Of a DNA stretch of 39,698 nt, positions 32,745-39,698 are shown one piece after another. The translations under genes were made by a program, and so were the position numbers. Source of the DNA: Myxococcota bacterium (GTDB lineage Bacteria; Myxococcota_A; UBA9160; UBA4427). The stretch spans positions 1 to 39,698 of the forward strand of contig JAQWRT010000058.1 in assembly GCA_029243605.1 (NCBI GenBank), in the 5' to 3' direction. The notes beneath the pieces were generated by a model. That model saw nothing but the letters and a program-made list of their open reading frames with translations, searched no databases and was not told the origin of the DNA. The first letter of the stretch is position 1, and each line of letters starts with the position of its first letter.

Positions 32745-34379
32745 CTAGGCGGGCCCAGGGGCCGACGACTCCTCCGTCTCCGTCCCCGTTCCCGCAGCGA
32801 CCCGCTTGATTCCCTCCTCGAGCCCCCTCTCCGAGAGTTCGCCCGAACCGATTTCGATTCCGTCGAACTCGACAACCGGGAGCCTGGATCCGTAGCGGGC
32901 CTGGAGTTCCGGATCGCCTTGAATATCCAGCCCCAACCACTCGAGATTCAGTCGCTGGGCGAGCCGTGCCACGGTCTCCTGCCCCTCACCTCCCGCCTCA
33001 TCTGGGGACGCGTAGTAGAGGATGAGCCGTCCGGGGTTTTCCGTGTCGGCGTCCCGCAGCACCCGCTCGAGGAGAAGGGTGTAAATCGGCATGCCCCCGA
33101 GACCGTGGGCCACCAGAGTCGCTGGGATGCAGGTCAACACGATGGGTAGAAGCTGGGAGTAGCCCCCGGTGAGTTCCATGGCCAGGGCGATGCCGGTGAT
33201 GGGCGCCCTGACCGTGGCCGAGAAGAGCGCCCCCATGGCCGCCACCGTGTAGACCTCGGGGTGGTCCAGGAGCGCCGGAATCCAGCCGTGGGAAATCTGT
33301 CCGAACCAGAGCCCGAAGAGCGTCCCGAGGGCGAGCATCGGCGCAAAAATGCCCCCCGGCGCCCCGGTTCCATAGCTCGCCACCGTCAGCAGGAAGCGGC
33401 CTAGAAAGAGGGCCAATAAGAAGAGGGTTGGGATCGCTCCGGTCAGGGCCCGCTCGATGAGCGCTTCGCCTCCGCCGACCGCATTGGGAAGCGTGATGGC
33501 GAGCCAGCCAACGATCCCCCCCACGCAGCCGGCGAGCAGTAGGCGTTGGCGTTCGCTCGTCCGGGCCATGCGATCCACCGTACCGAGTAAAAGACCGTTG
33601 AAGGCGTATCCGATCAGCCCGATCAGCGCGCCAAAGAACGGAAATATCCAGAGGGCCTCGAGCGGCGGGGCCTCGAGCGCCGGCATGGGAAGGATTAGGG
33701 TGCCCCCGAGAACCGAGCGGACCACGATATCCGAAGTCGCGCAGGCGATGAGGACCGCCTGAACCGAGAGCGCGTTGTAGTGAAATTGCGGTCGCATTTC
33801 CTCGATGACGAAAAGCATTCCGGCCAGGGGGGCATTGAAAGCCGCGGTCAATCCAGCCCCGCCCCCTGCGGCGAGCAGCACGTGGGCGTGCTCGGGCCGG
33901 AGGCCAAAGGTTTCCGAGAGCATTCGGCCAAGGGCAGCGCCCATCTGGATCGTCGGGCCCTCCCGGCCCATCAGCAGCCCCGACCCCAGCGAGAGAAGCC
34001 CTGCCCCGAACTTCACCGGGAGAACGCGTTGCCAGCGCATGGGGCGAAGGCCATCGAGGGCCCCTTCGACCTCCTGAACGCCGCTACCCCCTGCCTCGGG
34101 AGCGAAACGCCGAACCAGCCAGACCGCCGCCATCACCGCCAAAGCCGATAGCAGGGCCGCCCGCCAGGGACTCGGCGCGCCGAAGCCCAGATCTCCGGAG
34201 TCGAAATGAGACCGCAGATTGCCCATCCCCGTGACGCCTGCGCGAAAGGCTGCGCCGGTCAGGCCAGCGCCCGCCCCCACCACCAGAGCCCAAAACATCA
34301 GTGGTGCATCCCGACCCTGCGCTTCGATGAAGCGCGCGAGCATTCGCCGGTTGGGTCCCGATTCAGCGTTGTCGGTCAT
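32745..34379 (-). CDS. ClC-type H+/Cl- antiporter with C-terminal glutaredoxin-like domain
   Basis: 544 residues from ATG 34379 (GGGGAG upstream). Residues 25-440 are a complete ClC core: GSGVQEVEG (98-106, central Ser99), GREGP (138-142, gating Glu140), EEMRPQF (proton-path Glu194), GAPGGIFAPMLALG (339-352) and Tyr433 near the pore. The Glu pair predicts an antiporter rather than a channel. No CBS domains follow. Instead residues 451-528 read like a DUF836 glutaredoxin fold: RLILYYASPD, then LNLEWLGLDIQGDPELQARY and RLPVVEFDGIEIGSGEL. The usual CxxC site is replaced by Ser-Pro-Asp-Glu (458-461), so the tail cannot do thiol chemistry. It probably senses or docks. The gene follows the HxD...H gene by 70 nt. 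Confidence 0.9.
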   Translation of the reverse strand: MTDNAESGPNRRMLARFIEAQGRDAPLMFWALVVGAGAGLTGAAFRAGVTGMGNLRSHFDSGDLGFGAPSPWRAALLSALAVMAAVWLVRRFAPEAGGSGVQEVEGALDGLRPMRWQRVLPVKFGAGLLSLGSGLLMGREGPTIQMGAALGRMLSETFGLRPEHAHVLLAAGGGAGLTAAFNAPLAGMLFVIEEMRPQFHYNALSVQAVLIACATSDIVVRSVLGGTLILPMPALEAPPLEALWIFPFFGALIGLIGYAFNGLLLGTVDRMARTSERQRLLLAGCVGGIVGWLAITLPNAVGGGEALIERALTGAIPTLFLLALFLGRFLLTVASYGTGAPGGIFAPMLALGTLFGLWFGQISHGWIPALLDHPEVYTVAAMGALFSATVRAPITGIALAMELTGGYSQLLPIVLTCIPATLVAHGLGGMPIYTLLLERVLRDADTENPGRLILYYASPDEAGGEGQETVARLAQRLNLEWLGLDIQGDPELQARYGSRLPVVEFDGIEIGSGELSERGLEEGIKRVAAGTGTETEESSAPGPA

Positions 34380-34449
34380 GACTCCCCGGGGTTGCTGCGT
34401 GTGGCATACCAACGGGTCGTGGAGCTTCCCGCGGCGGGTCCGCACCCGC

Positions 34450-35412
34450 TCAGTTCGGGTCGAACATACTCTTTCCCGCGGCCAGAGGGGTGGCCTCAGG
34501 GTAGAATTCCGCGAGTTCAGAGGGGAGCGAAGGATCCTGGATACGCGAAAGATCCACGCGCAAGGCCGCATCCCGCTCGGCGAGATCCCGATTGAAGATC
34601 CGACAGAGTTCGGCCAGGGAGAGGCGATCCTCGGCCAACTCAACCCGCTCGGCTTCGCTGGCGTAGATATCCGCCTTCCATAGGACGCTCGCGCGATAAT
34701 CCGAGAAAGGAGCCCGGAACAGGGCACGGCCCGAATGGGTCACCGCCCAGTCCCCGCTTCCATCGGCCAAGGGCGCCAACTCGCTACTCGCTGGCACACC
34801 GAGCGTCCCCCCTTCAAAGGGGCCCACGGGCTCGACCTGATGAAACATGCCGTGGTTGTCGCCCAGGAGTGCCGTATTGGCCATGGGCTGGCGATGACGA
34901 GAGGGAGCTGCATGGGGACCGTCTGGCCAGTAGCGAAAACCCCCGCCCTCCACGTCATTCATCCACCAGACTGACGTCGCCTGGCGGATATACCAGCGTT
35001 CGAAGAGGCCCGACCAGAACATGGCCCGGAGCAACATCATCGGGGTATTCGTCCTATCCCGACCACGAAAAGTAGGGTTGTCCGTATGGGCGGGGCCGCA
35101 CTCGGAGATAGCGGCCATTAGGTTCACATAGATCGTCCGCGGGACGACCACCTCCGCCGAATAGAATTCCCGGGCGGCGGCGAGCATCCGAGGGTGGTGA
35201 AAGAAAAGATCCGAGCCCTGGGCCGAGAAATCGGCATGGACCCAATCCTTTTGAAACCACATGGGGCTCTTGGCTTCGTCGCCGTCACGGTCGGGCCGAA
35301 ACCAACCCCCCAGCGGAGTATAGGGAGCGTTGCGGGCAAAAATGCCCTCGACCTCCCCAGGGTCATCGATCAGCGTCTCCAGCAGAATCGGGGCCTTCGC
35401 GTTCAACTCCAT
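34450..35412 (-). CDS. Putative Fe(II)/2-oxoglutarate oxygenase-like protein
   Basis: 320 residues from ATG 35412, the only standard start after the SDR stop, though its ribosome-binding site is weak; TTG 35499 or GTG 35514 overlapping the SDR end are alternatives. The protein has His109-Thr-Asp111 (GPAHTDNPTF) and His191 (GMFHQVEPVG), an HxD...H spacing seen in Fe(II)/2OG enzymes, followed by Arg-rich RALFRAPFSDYRASVLW. Trp and Phe are frequent (WFQKDWVHADF, SVWWMNDVEGGGFRYW). I do not recognise a named family, so the oxygenase idea is inferred from the triad alone. Its neighbours are an atypical SDR upstream and the ClC fusion downstream, all on one strand. Confidence 0.6.
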   Translation of the reverse strand: MELNAKAPILLETLIDDPGEVEGIFARNAPYTPLGGWFRPDRDGDEAKSPMWFQKDWVHADFSAQGSDLFFHHPRMLAAAREFYSAEVVVPRTIYVNLMAAISECGPAHTDNPTFRGRDRTNTPMMLLRAMFWSGLFERWYIRQATSVWWMNDVEGGGFRYWPDGPHAAPSRHRQPMANTALLGDNHGMFHQVEPVGPFEGGTLGVPASSELAPLADGSGDWAVTHSGRALFRAPFSDYRASVLWKADIYASEAERVELAEDRLSLAELCRIFNRDLAERDAALRVDLSRIQDPSLPSELAEFYPEATPLAAGKSMFDPN

Positions 35413-35479
35413 CCCGGAAAAATAGGCCGAACCGGATCCGCCGTAAACGGGGCGAGTCTCCTCGAGCCCTCCTAGGCGC

Positions 35480-36244
35480 CTAGTGGTTCCACCAGGCAAG
35501 ATCGGAGAAGGCACGCAGGTCCATTTCGTGGGTCCACGCCGAGCGATGCTGCTGAGCGAGATGGTAATAGGTGTCCGCGATCTTCTCGGGAAGCATGAGT
35601 CCGTCGTGCTCCATACCCCGAGTTTCCCGAAGCTTTGCAAAGACCTCGGGCCCCAACATCTTTCCCAGGGTGTCGGGGGCATCCACCGCGCCGTCGATGA
35701 TGACGTGGGCGATATGGACTCCCTTGGGCGAAAATTCCGCATTCAGCGACTGGCAGAGCATTCGTCGCCCACCCATGGCCGCAGCATGGGAGTGCTGTCC
35801 GGCGTTCCCTCGCACCGCAGAGGTCGCCGACGTGACGAGCAGGGTCCCCCGGCCTCTCTCCTCCATACGAGGGCAGAGCGCCGAAGCCAGACGGAAAAGA
35901 CCGAAGGTTCCCATACGCCAGCCGAGTTCGAAGGCCTTGGCACTCGTGTTGGCCAGGGAGCGGTCGCCGATTTGTGCACCCAAATTATAGAGAGCGACCT
36001 CGATTGGTCCGATTTCCGCCTCGACCTGGCTCACCATGTCCTCGATGGAGTCGGGCTCCACGGCATTGAGCAGAAAACCTGAAGCGCTGGCCCCGCTCTC
36101 CGAGATCTCTGCCACAAGAGAATCTAGACCCGCTTGATCGCTACGTCGGCAAAGAACTGAGTGAAAACCTGCCTTGGAAAAACGACGGGCCACATGACCG
36201 CCGATTCCCGCTCCGGCTCCGACTACAAGACAAACAGGTTCCAT
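35480..36244 (-). CDS. Short-chain dehydrogenase-like protein with altered active site
   Basis: 254 residues from ATG 36244 (GGGAG upstream); the frame continues to 36454 but the start-proximal GAGAGIGG must lie near the N-terminus. The cofactor loop is CLVVGAGAGIGGHVARRF (5-22), NLGA and a Ser in LVTSATSAVRG follow, and the family end text is HIAHVIIDGAVDAPDT. The catalytic YxxxK is not there: the aligned stretch is HSHAAAMGGRRML, giving His for Tyr and Met for Lys. It may therefore bind NAD(P) without acting as an ordinary oxidoreductase. It is the first gene of a minus-strand trio with the HxD...H protein and the ClC fusion. Confidence 0.82.
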   Translation of the reverse strand: MEPVCLVVGAGAGIGGHVARRFSKAGFHSVLCRRSDQAGLDSLVAEISESGASASGFLLNAVEPDSIEDMVSQVEAEIGPIEVALYNLGAQIGDRSLANTSAKAFELGWRMGTFGLFRLASALCPRMEERGRGTLLVTSATSAVRGNAGQHSHAAAMGGRRMLCQSLNAEFSPKGVHIAHVIIDGAVDAPDTLGKMLGPEVFAKLRETRGMEHDGLMLPEKIADTYYHLAQQHRSAWTHEMDLRAFSDLAWWNH

Positions 36245-36524
36245 TGAGGGCTCTCCCTTTCTGAGCGATATGAGCGGGTACACTGGGGTGCTGCTTGCCC
36301 TCGCCGGACGGCGAAACCAAGCGAAGAATAAGCCTAGCAGGCCCAACCCTAGGCTCCGCAAGTTCGCGTTCGCGCTGAGACCGAGGAGGGACCCATCTTT
36401 CAGTTCTCTCAAGCAAGCCTGCCCGAGCAGCCGAGCTCGACCCGGAGAACTCAAGGGATTATCAGTACAGCAAGGGGATCACTCTCCAGCATTGTGTAGA
36501 GTCACTCCTTCCACAGGAGGACAT

Positions 36525-37724
36525 ATGCCGGGACCCCTCGAAGGAATCAGGATCGTCGACGCTTCCGCCGTCGTCTCTGGCCCACTGGCCACCATGATGC
36601 TGGCCGATCAGGGCGCCGAGGTCATCAAGCTCGAGCCGACCACCGTCGGCGATGTCCTTCGACTCTCGCCCTTCATGCGCGGGGGCTTGACCTCGTTCTA
36701 CGCCAACTGCAACCGGAACAAGCGCGGGATCGCCATCGATCTGACGACGCCCGAGGGGCTTGAGGTCGCTCAGCGCCTGATCCGGGAGGCCGATGTCTTC
36801 GTGCAAAACTGGCGGCCCGGTGCTGCCGAACGCCTGGGCCTGGGCGTCGAGGCGCTCAGGGAACTGAATCCGAACCTCATCGACTGCTCGATCTCGGGCT
36901 ATGGCCCCAGCGGTCCCTATAGCGGCCGCCGAGTCTACGATCCCATCATCCAGGGCCTTTCCGGGCATACGGCGGTGCAGCTCAACCCGGAGGTTCCGAT
37001 CCGGGATCTCGTCCGGAATATAGTCGCCGACAAGTCGACGGCGTATACCGCCGCCCAGGCGATCACGGCTGCCCTCTTTGCGCGAGACCGGGGCGCTGGC
37101 GGTCAGCATATCGAGGTTCCCATGATCGATTCGTCCCTGGCCTTCTTTTGGCCCGATGGCATGCTCGCCCATACCTTCGCCGGCGAGGATCCCCCGAGTG
37201 GGCTCGCTCTTTATCAAATCTATCGCCTGTCCCAGACCAGTGACGGGCATCTGATCTACTTCGCGGCGACCGATGTCGAGATGCACGGGCTCTTTCGGGC
37301 CCTGGGACACCCGGAGTGGGTCGAGGATCCACGCTTCGCGGTAGCCGCGAGCCGTTCGGTGCTCGAAAATGCCGAGGCCCTGGGCGAAGCCATTGCCGGA
37401 GCCATGCTCACCGATACCACGGAGAATCTATTGGAGCGCCTGATCGCCGAAGACGTCCCGGCCGGTCCGGTCCTCGACCTCGATCAACTCTTCGAGGATT
37501 CCCAGCTCGCCCATAATGAGAGCATCCTGGACTTCGAGCATCCCACCGCGGGTGAGTACCACCAGGCCAGACCCGCCGCTCGATTCGGTGTCACCGCTCA
37601 GGACCCTCACCGCCGGATGCCCCCCCTGCACGGGGAGCACACCGAGGAAGTCCTCCGGGAACTCGGCTACACCGAAGATAAAATCGCGGAACTGCGAGAG
37701 GCCGGCACTATTCTGGGAATCTAG
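36525..37724 (+). CDS. CaiB/BaiF family III CoA-transferase
   Basis: 399 residues, standard length. ATG 36525 is preceded by AGGAGG four bases upstream. The N-terminal text LEGIRIVDASAVVSGPLATM (cut), DQGAEVIKLEP and CNRNKRGIAIDL is canonical, and the catalytic aspartate falls exactly at Asp169 (NIVADKST), as in formyl-CoA transferase. The enzyme should move CoA between an acyl-CoA donor and a free acid through an aspartyl-CoA thioester. It is divergent from the SDR gene (280 nt) and is followed immediately by a 13-bp tandem-repeat array. Substrate not deducible; it provides the internal reference for the fused double-domain paralogue at 7.6-10.0 kb. Confidence 0.93.
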   Translation: MPGPLEGIRIVDASAVVSGPLATMMLADQGAEVIKLEPTTVGDVLRLSPFMRGGLTSFYANCNRNKRGIAIDLTTPEGLEVAQRLIREADVFVQNWRPGAAERLGLGVEALRELNPNLIDCSISGYGPSGPYSGRRVYDPIIQGLSGHTAVQLNPEVPIRDLVRNIVADKSTAYTAAQAITAALFARDRGAGGQHIEVPMIDSSLAFFWPDGMLAHTFAGEDPPSGLALYQIYRLSQTSDGHLIYFAATDVEMHGLFRALGHPEWVEDPRFAVAASRSVLENAEALGEAIAGAMLTDTTENLLERLIAEDVPAGPVLDLDQLFEDSQLAHNESILDFEHPTAGEYHQARPAARFGVTAQDPHRRMPPLHGEHTEEVLRELGYTEDKIAELREAGTILGI

Positions 37725-37727
37725 AGG

Positions 37728-37843
37728 CCCCTAGTTCAAGCCCCTAGTTCAAGCCCTAGTTCAAGCCCCTAGTTCAAGCCCCTAGTTCAAGCCCCTAGTT
37801 CAAGCCCCTAGTTCAAGCCCCTAGTTCAAGCCCTTAGTTCAAG
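37728..37843. repeat. Tandem array of nine 13-bp repeats, CCCCTAGTTCAAG
   Basis: Nine head-to-tail copies of CCCCTAGTTCAAG fill the gap between the convergent CoA-transferase and permease genes. Copy 3 is 12 bp (one C lost) and copy 9 has T for C (CCCTTAG). The unit carries the palindrome CTAG and is not a multiple of three, so every frame on both strands meets TAG or TGA within the array. No spacers are present, so it is not a CRISPR array. Confidence 0.97.
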
Positions 37844-37859
37844 CCCTACACCCGGGTCC

Positions 37860-39269
37860 CTAGACCATGGAGCCTCGCACGACCACGTAATAGGGGACGA
37901 GCAAGATCGCCAGCAGGTAGACCAGCCAGTGGACTTCTCTGTTTCGACCCGACGCCAGCTTGACCAGGGCGTAGCTCACGATCCCCAGGGCAAGTCCATC
38001 GGCGATGGAGTAGGTGAGCGGAATCCCCGCGACGGTCAGGAAGGCGGGGAGCGCCTCGCTCGGCTCCGACCAGTCGATTCGCGAGGTCGCCCCGAGCATG
38101 AGCGATCCCACGACCACCAGCGCGGGGGCGGTAATCGGGGGGTAGCTCGCGACCATTTCCACGCCGGGGCTCACGAAGAGCGCCAACAAAAAGAGCGACG
38201 CTGTGACCAAGCCCGCGAGGCCGGTGCGCGCCCCCTCCTCCACCCCCGCGGCGCTTTCGACAAAACTCGTCACGGTGCTGGTTCCAAGGCATGCGCCGAG
38301 AGTGGTGCCCACTGCATCCGAGAGCATGGCTTGCCGGGCCCGGGGAAGGCGGTTTCCCCGCATGAAACCCGCCCGCTCGCCCACCGCGACAAGAGTGCCC
38401 ATGGTGTCGAAGACATCCATCACGAGAAGAACCAGAATAAAGGGGATCATCGACGCGGAAAAAGCCGCCACCAAATCCATTTTTAGAAAGGTGGGAGCCA
38501 GGGAGGGCGGGGATGAAAAGACACTCTCCGCCACCTCAAAACGTTGGGCCAGCTCGGAACTGGCCACCGACCCGGACATCCCCTCCCCCACCAGAGCGAG
38601 CTTGAGGCCAATGGCCAACCCGGTGGTCAGCGCGATGCCCCAGGCGATGGCCCCGGGTGTTCTCCGGGCGACCAGAATCGATGTAATAAAGAGCCCCCCG
38701 AAAAATATCCCGAGATCCGGCGACGCGAAGTCGACATTCATCGAAAGGGTCTTGTCTACCTCGATCAAGCGGCCGTTCTCCAGGCCAATCAATCCGATAA
38801 AGAGGCCGACACCCACCGCGATGGAGTGTTTGAGAACCGGTGGAATCGCGTCTACAAGCAGGACCCGCAGCCCGGTCAGGCTCAGGAGGAGGAAAACGAG
38901 CCCGGCGAAGAAAACGCAGCCAAGGGCCACCAAGCCGGGCTCGGCGTACCCCAAGGCCGCCGCCGCCGGGATCACCGAAACGACGAAAAAGAAATTCTCG
39001 CCCATGCCCGGGGCCTGAGCGATGGGATAGCGCGCGTAGAGCGCCATGATGGCGGTGGCCAAGGCGGCGGTCAGGCAGGTGGCCACCATCACAGCCCCAA
39101 AATCCAGCCCGGTCTCGACCCCCAGCATTTCCCCAGAGAGAATCGCGGGTTGAACGAAAATGATATACGCCATGGCGAAGAACGTGACCGTTCCTCCCCG
39201 GACCTCGCGGGAAAGGGTCGTTCCATTCGCCCGAAGCGAAAAACGGCGCTCGAAGAATTCGTTGCTCAT
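37860..39269 (-). CDS. NCS2-family purine/nucleobase permease (AzgA-like)
   Basis: 469 residues with about 13-14 hydrophobic helices. Family motifs are present: TFFAMAYIIFVQPAIL, QAPGMGENFFF (a variant of APGMGLN), LGTSTVTSFVESAAGVEEG (cut) and GIVSYALVKLASGR. The AzgA/PbuG branch imports adenine, guanine or hypoxanthine with protons. The Leu-to-Glu change in APGMGEN is unusual and lies near the substrate region. The start ATG 39269 overlaps the TGA of the upstream PEP-utilising gene by 4 nt. The tandem repeat array separates its stop from the convergent CoA-transferase. Confidence 0.9.
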   Translation of the reverse strand: MSNEFFERRFSLRANGTTLSREVRGGTVTFFAMAYIIFVQPAILSGEMLGVETGLDFGAVMVATCLTAALATAIMALYARYPIAQAPGMGENFFFVVSVIPAAAALGYAEPGLVALGCVFFAGLVFLLLSLTGLRVLLVDAIPPVLKHSIAVGVGLFIGLIGLENGRLIEVDKTLSMNVDFASPDLGIFFGGLFITSILVARRTPGAIAWGIALTTGLAIGLKLALVGEGMSGSVASSELAQRFEVAESVFSSPPSLAPTFLKMDLVAAFSASMIPFILVLLVMDVFDTMGTLVAVGERAGFMRGNRLPRARQAMLSDAVGTTLGACLGTSTVTSFVESAAGVEEGARTGLAGLVTASLFLLALFVSPGVEMVASYPPITAPALVVVGSLMLGATSRIDWSEPSEALPAFLTVAGIPLTYSIADGLALGIVSYALVKLASGRNREVHWLVYLLAILLVPYYVVVRGSMV

Positions 39270-39698
39270 GGGTTTGGAGCCCCGGTGGAGGAACTCTCCA
39301 GGATTTCGAGTACTCCGCGGTCGGCATCCAGGCGGATCCGGTCACCGGTCCGAACGACTTTGGTCGCCACGCGCAGGTTCACAATCGCCGGCAGTCCATA
39401 CTCCCGAGCGATCACCGCACCGTGGGAAACAGCGCTTCCCACATCCGTGGCCAGGCCCGAGATCAGGCTGAAATAAGGCGTCCAGCCAATATCGGTGATA
39501 TGGGAGACGAGGATCTCGCCGGGTTCCAATTGGGTGGCCTCCTCGGGGGTCAAGGCAACCCGCGCCCTGCCCTCGACCACGCCCCGGCTGACCGGGCGCC
39601 CCAAATACTCGCCCTGGCCCAGGACGTGCTCGGGGTCGGCCTCCAGGGGCTCGGCGAAACCCACGTAGATATCGTCGAATTCGAGCTTCTCTTGGAAT
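39266..39698 (-). CDS. PEP-utilising enzyme, mobile (swivelling) domain; 5' part outside window
   Basis: The frame is open at the right edge, so only the C-terminal 143 residues are seen. The text GRPVSRGVVEGRARV, GEILVSHITDIGWTPYFSLI and SAVSHGAVIAREYGLPAIVN is the phosphohistidine swivel domain of PEP synthase, pyruvate phosphate dikinase and rifampicin phosphotransferase relatives, with the catalytic His in SHGAVIARE. Nothing follows this domain (it ends SSSTGAPNP). That order, with the His domain last, resembles rifampicin phosphotransferase-type proteins more than PEP synthase, where a PEP-binding barrel follows. It is translationally coupled to the NCS2 permease gene. Confidence 0.88.
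   Translation of the reverse strand, partial: FQEKLEFDDIYVGFAEPLEADPEHVLGQGEYLGRPVSRGVVEGRARVALTPEEATQLEPGEILVSHITDIGWTPYFSLISGLATDVGSAVSHGAVIAREYGLPAIVNLRVATKVVRTGDRIRLDADRGVLEILESSSTGAPNP

Noticed and set aside
37728..37843. CRISPR-like repetition
   Set aside because: The repeats are contiguous 13-mers without spacers.
38544..39476. 310-codon plus-strand open frame
   Set aside because: It is antisense to the NCS2 permease, very hydrophilic and without motifs.

Overview
The window is GC-rich (low-to-mid 60s % by eye) and densely packed, with many 4-nt ATGA/TTGA gene overlaps, GTG/TTG starts and strong GGAGG ribosome-binding sites. It carries outer-membrane-style lipoproteins, an AsmA-like protein, a DsbB homologue and a PEP-CTERM-like anchor, together with much acyl-CoA metabolism. 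This suggests a free-living Gram-negative heterotroph, perhaps of the former Deltaproteobacteria (Myxococcota/Binatota-like). The taxonomic placement is a guess; no rRNA or tRNA gene was seen.

Region 1-11.2 kb is a lipid/acyl-CoA degradation block. On the minus strand, four tightly overlapping genes encode two MaoC-type hydratase subunits, a thiolase-fold protein and a DUF35 protein. This is the same parts list as the actinobacterial ChsH1/ChsH2/Ltp2 side-chain hydratase-aldolase, but with the DUF35 part as its own gene. A DUF3604 lipoprotein, glutaryl-CoA dehydrogenase and a partial secreted FG-GAP protein follow. A double-length CaiB/BaiF CoA-transferase diverges from the block and runs convergently into an amidohydrolase.

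Region 11.3-18.0 kb is mixed envelope and housekeeping: a DUF5993-DsbB pair, a TesB-like thioesterase, apt, a carnitine/3-hydroxyacyl dehydrogenase, a lipoprotein joining a cysteine-less DsbA-like domain to a PDZ domain, and a secreted SGNH hydrolase/PEP-CTERM reading frame interrupted at an 11-G tract.

Region 18.2-26.0 kb holds a small membrane protein, a group II truncated haemoglobin, a frameshifted acyl-CoA dehydrogenase, a SYLF lipoprotein, a BrkB/YihY membrane protein, glutamate decarboxylase with a clear terminator, and two lineage-specific exported proteins.

Region 26.3-39.7 kb carries a sulfotransferase, a chromate transporter, a large AsmA-like protein and two small cysteine-cluster proteins. 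A ClC antiporter with a C-terminal glutaredoxin-like tail lies downstream of an atypical SDR and an HxD...H protein. A second CaiB/BaiF CoA-transferase, a 13-bp tandem repeat, an NCS2 permease and the 3' end of a PEP-utilising enzyme complete the window.

The most unusual points are two independent thioredoxin-fold domains that have lost their CxxC (the ClC tail and the DsbA-PDZ lipoprotein), the poly-G frame switch in the surface protein, the active-site asymmetry of the fused CoA-transferase, and the nine-copy 13-mer array between convergent genes.
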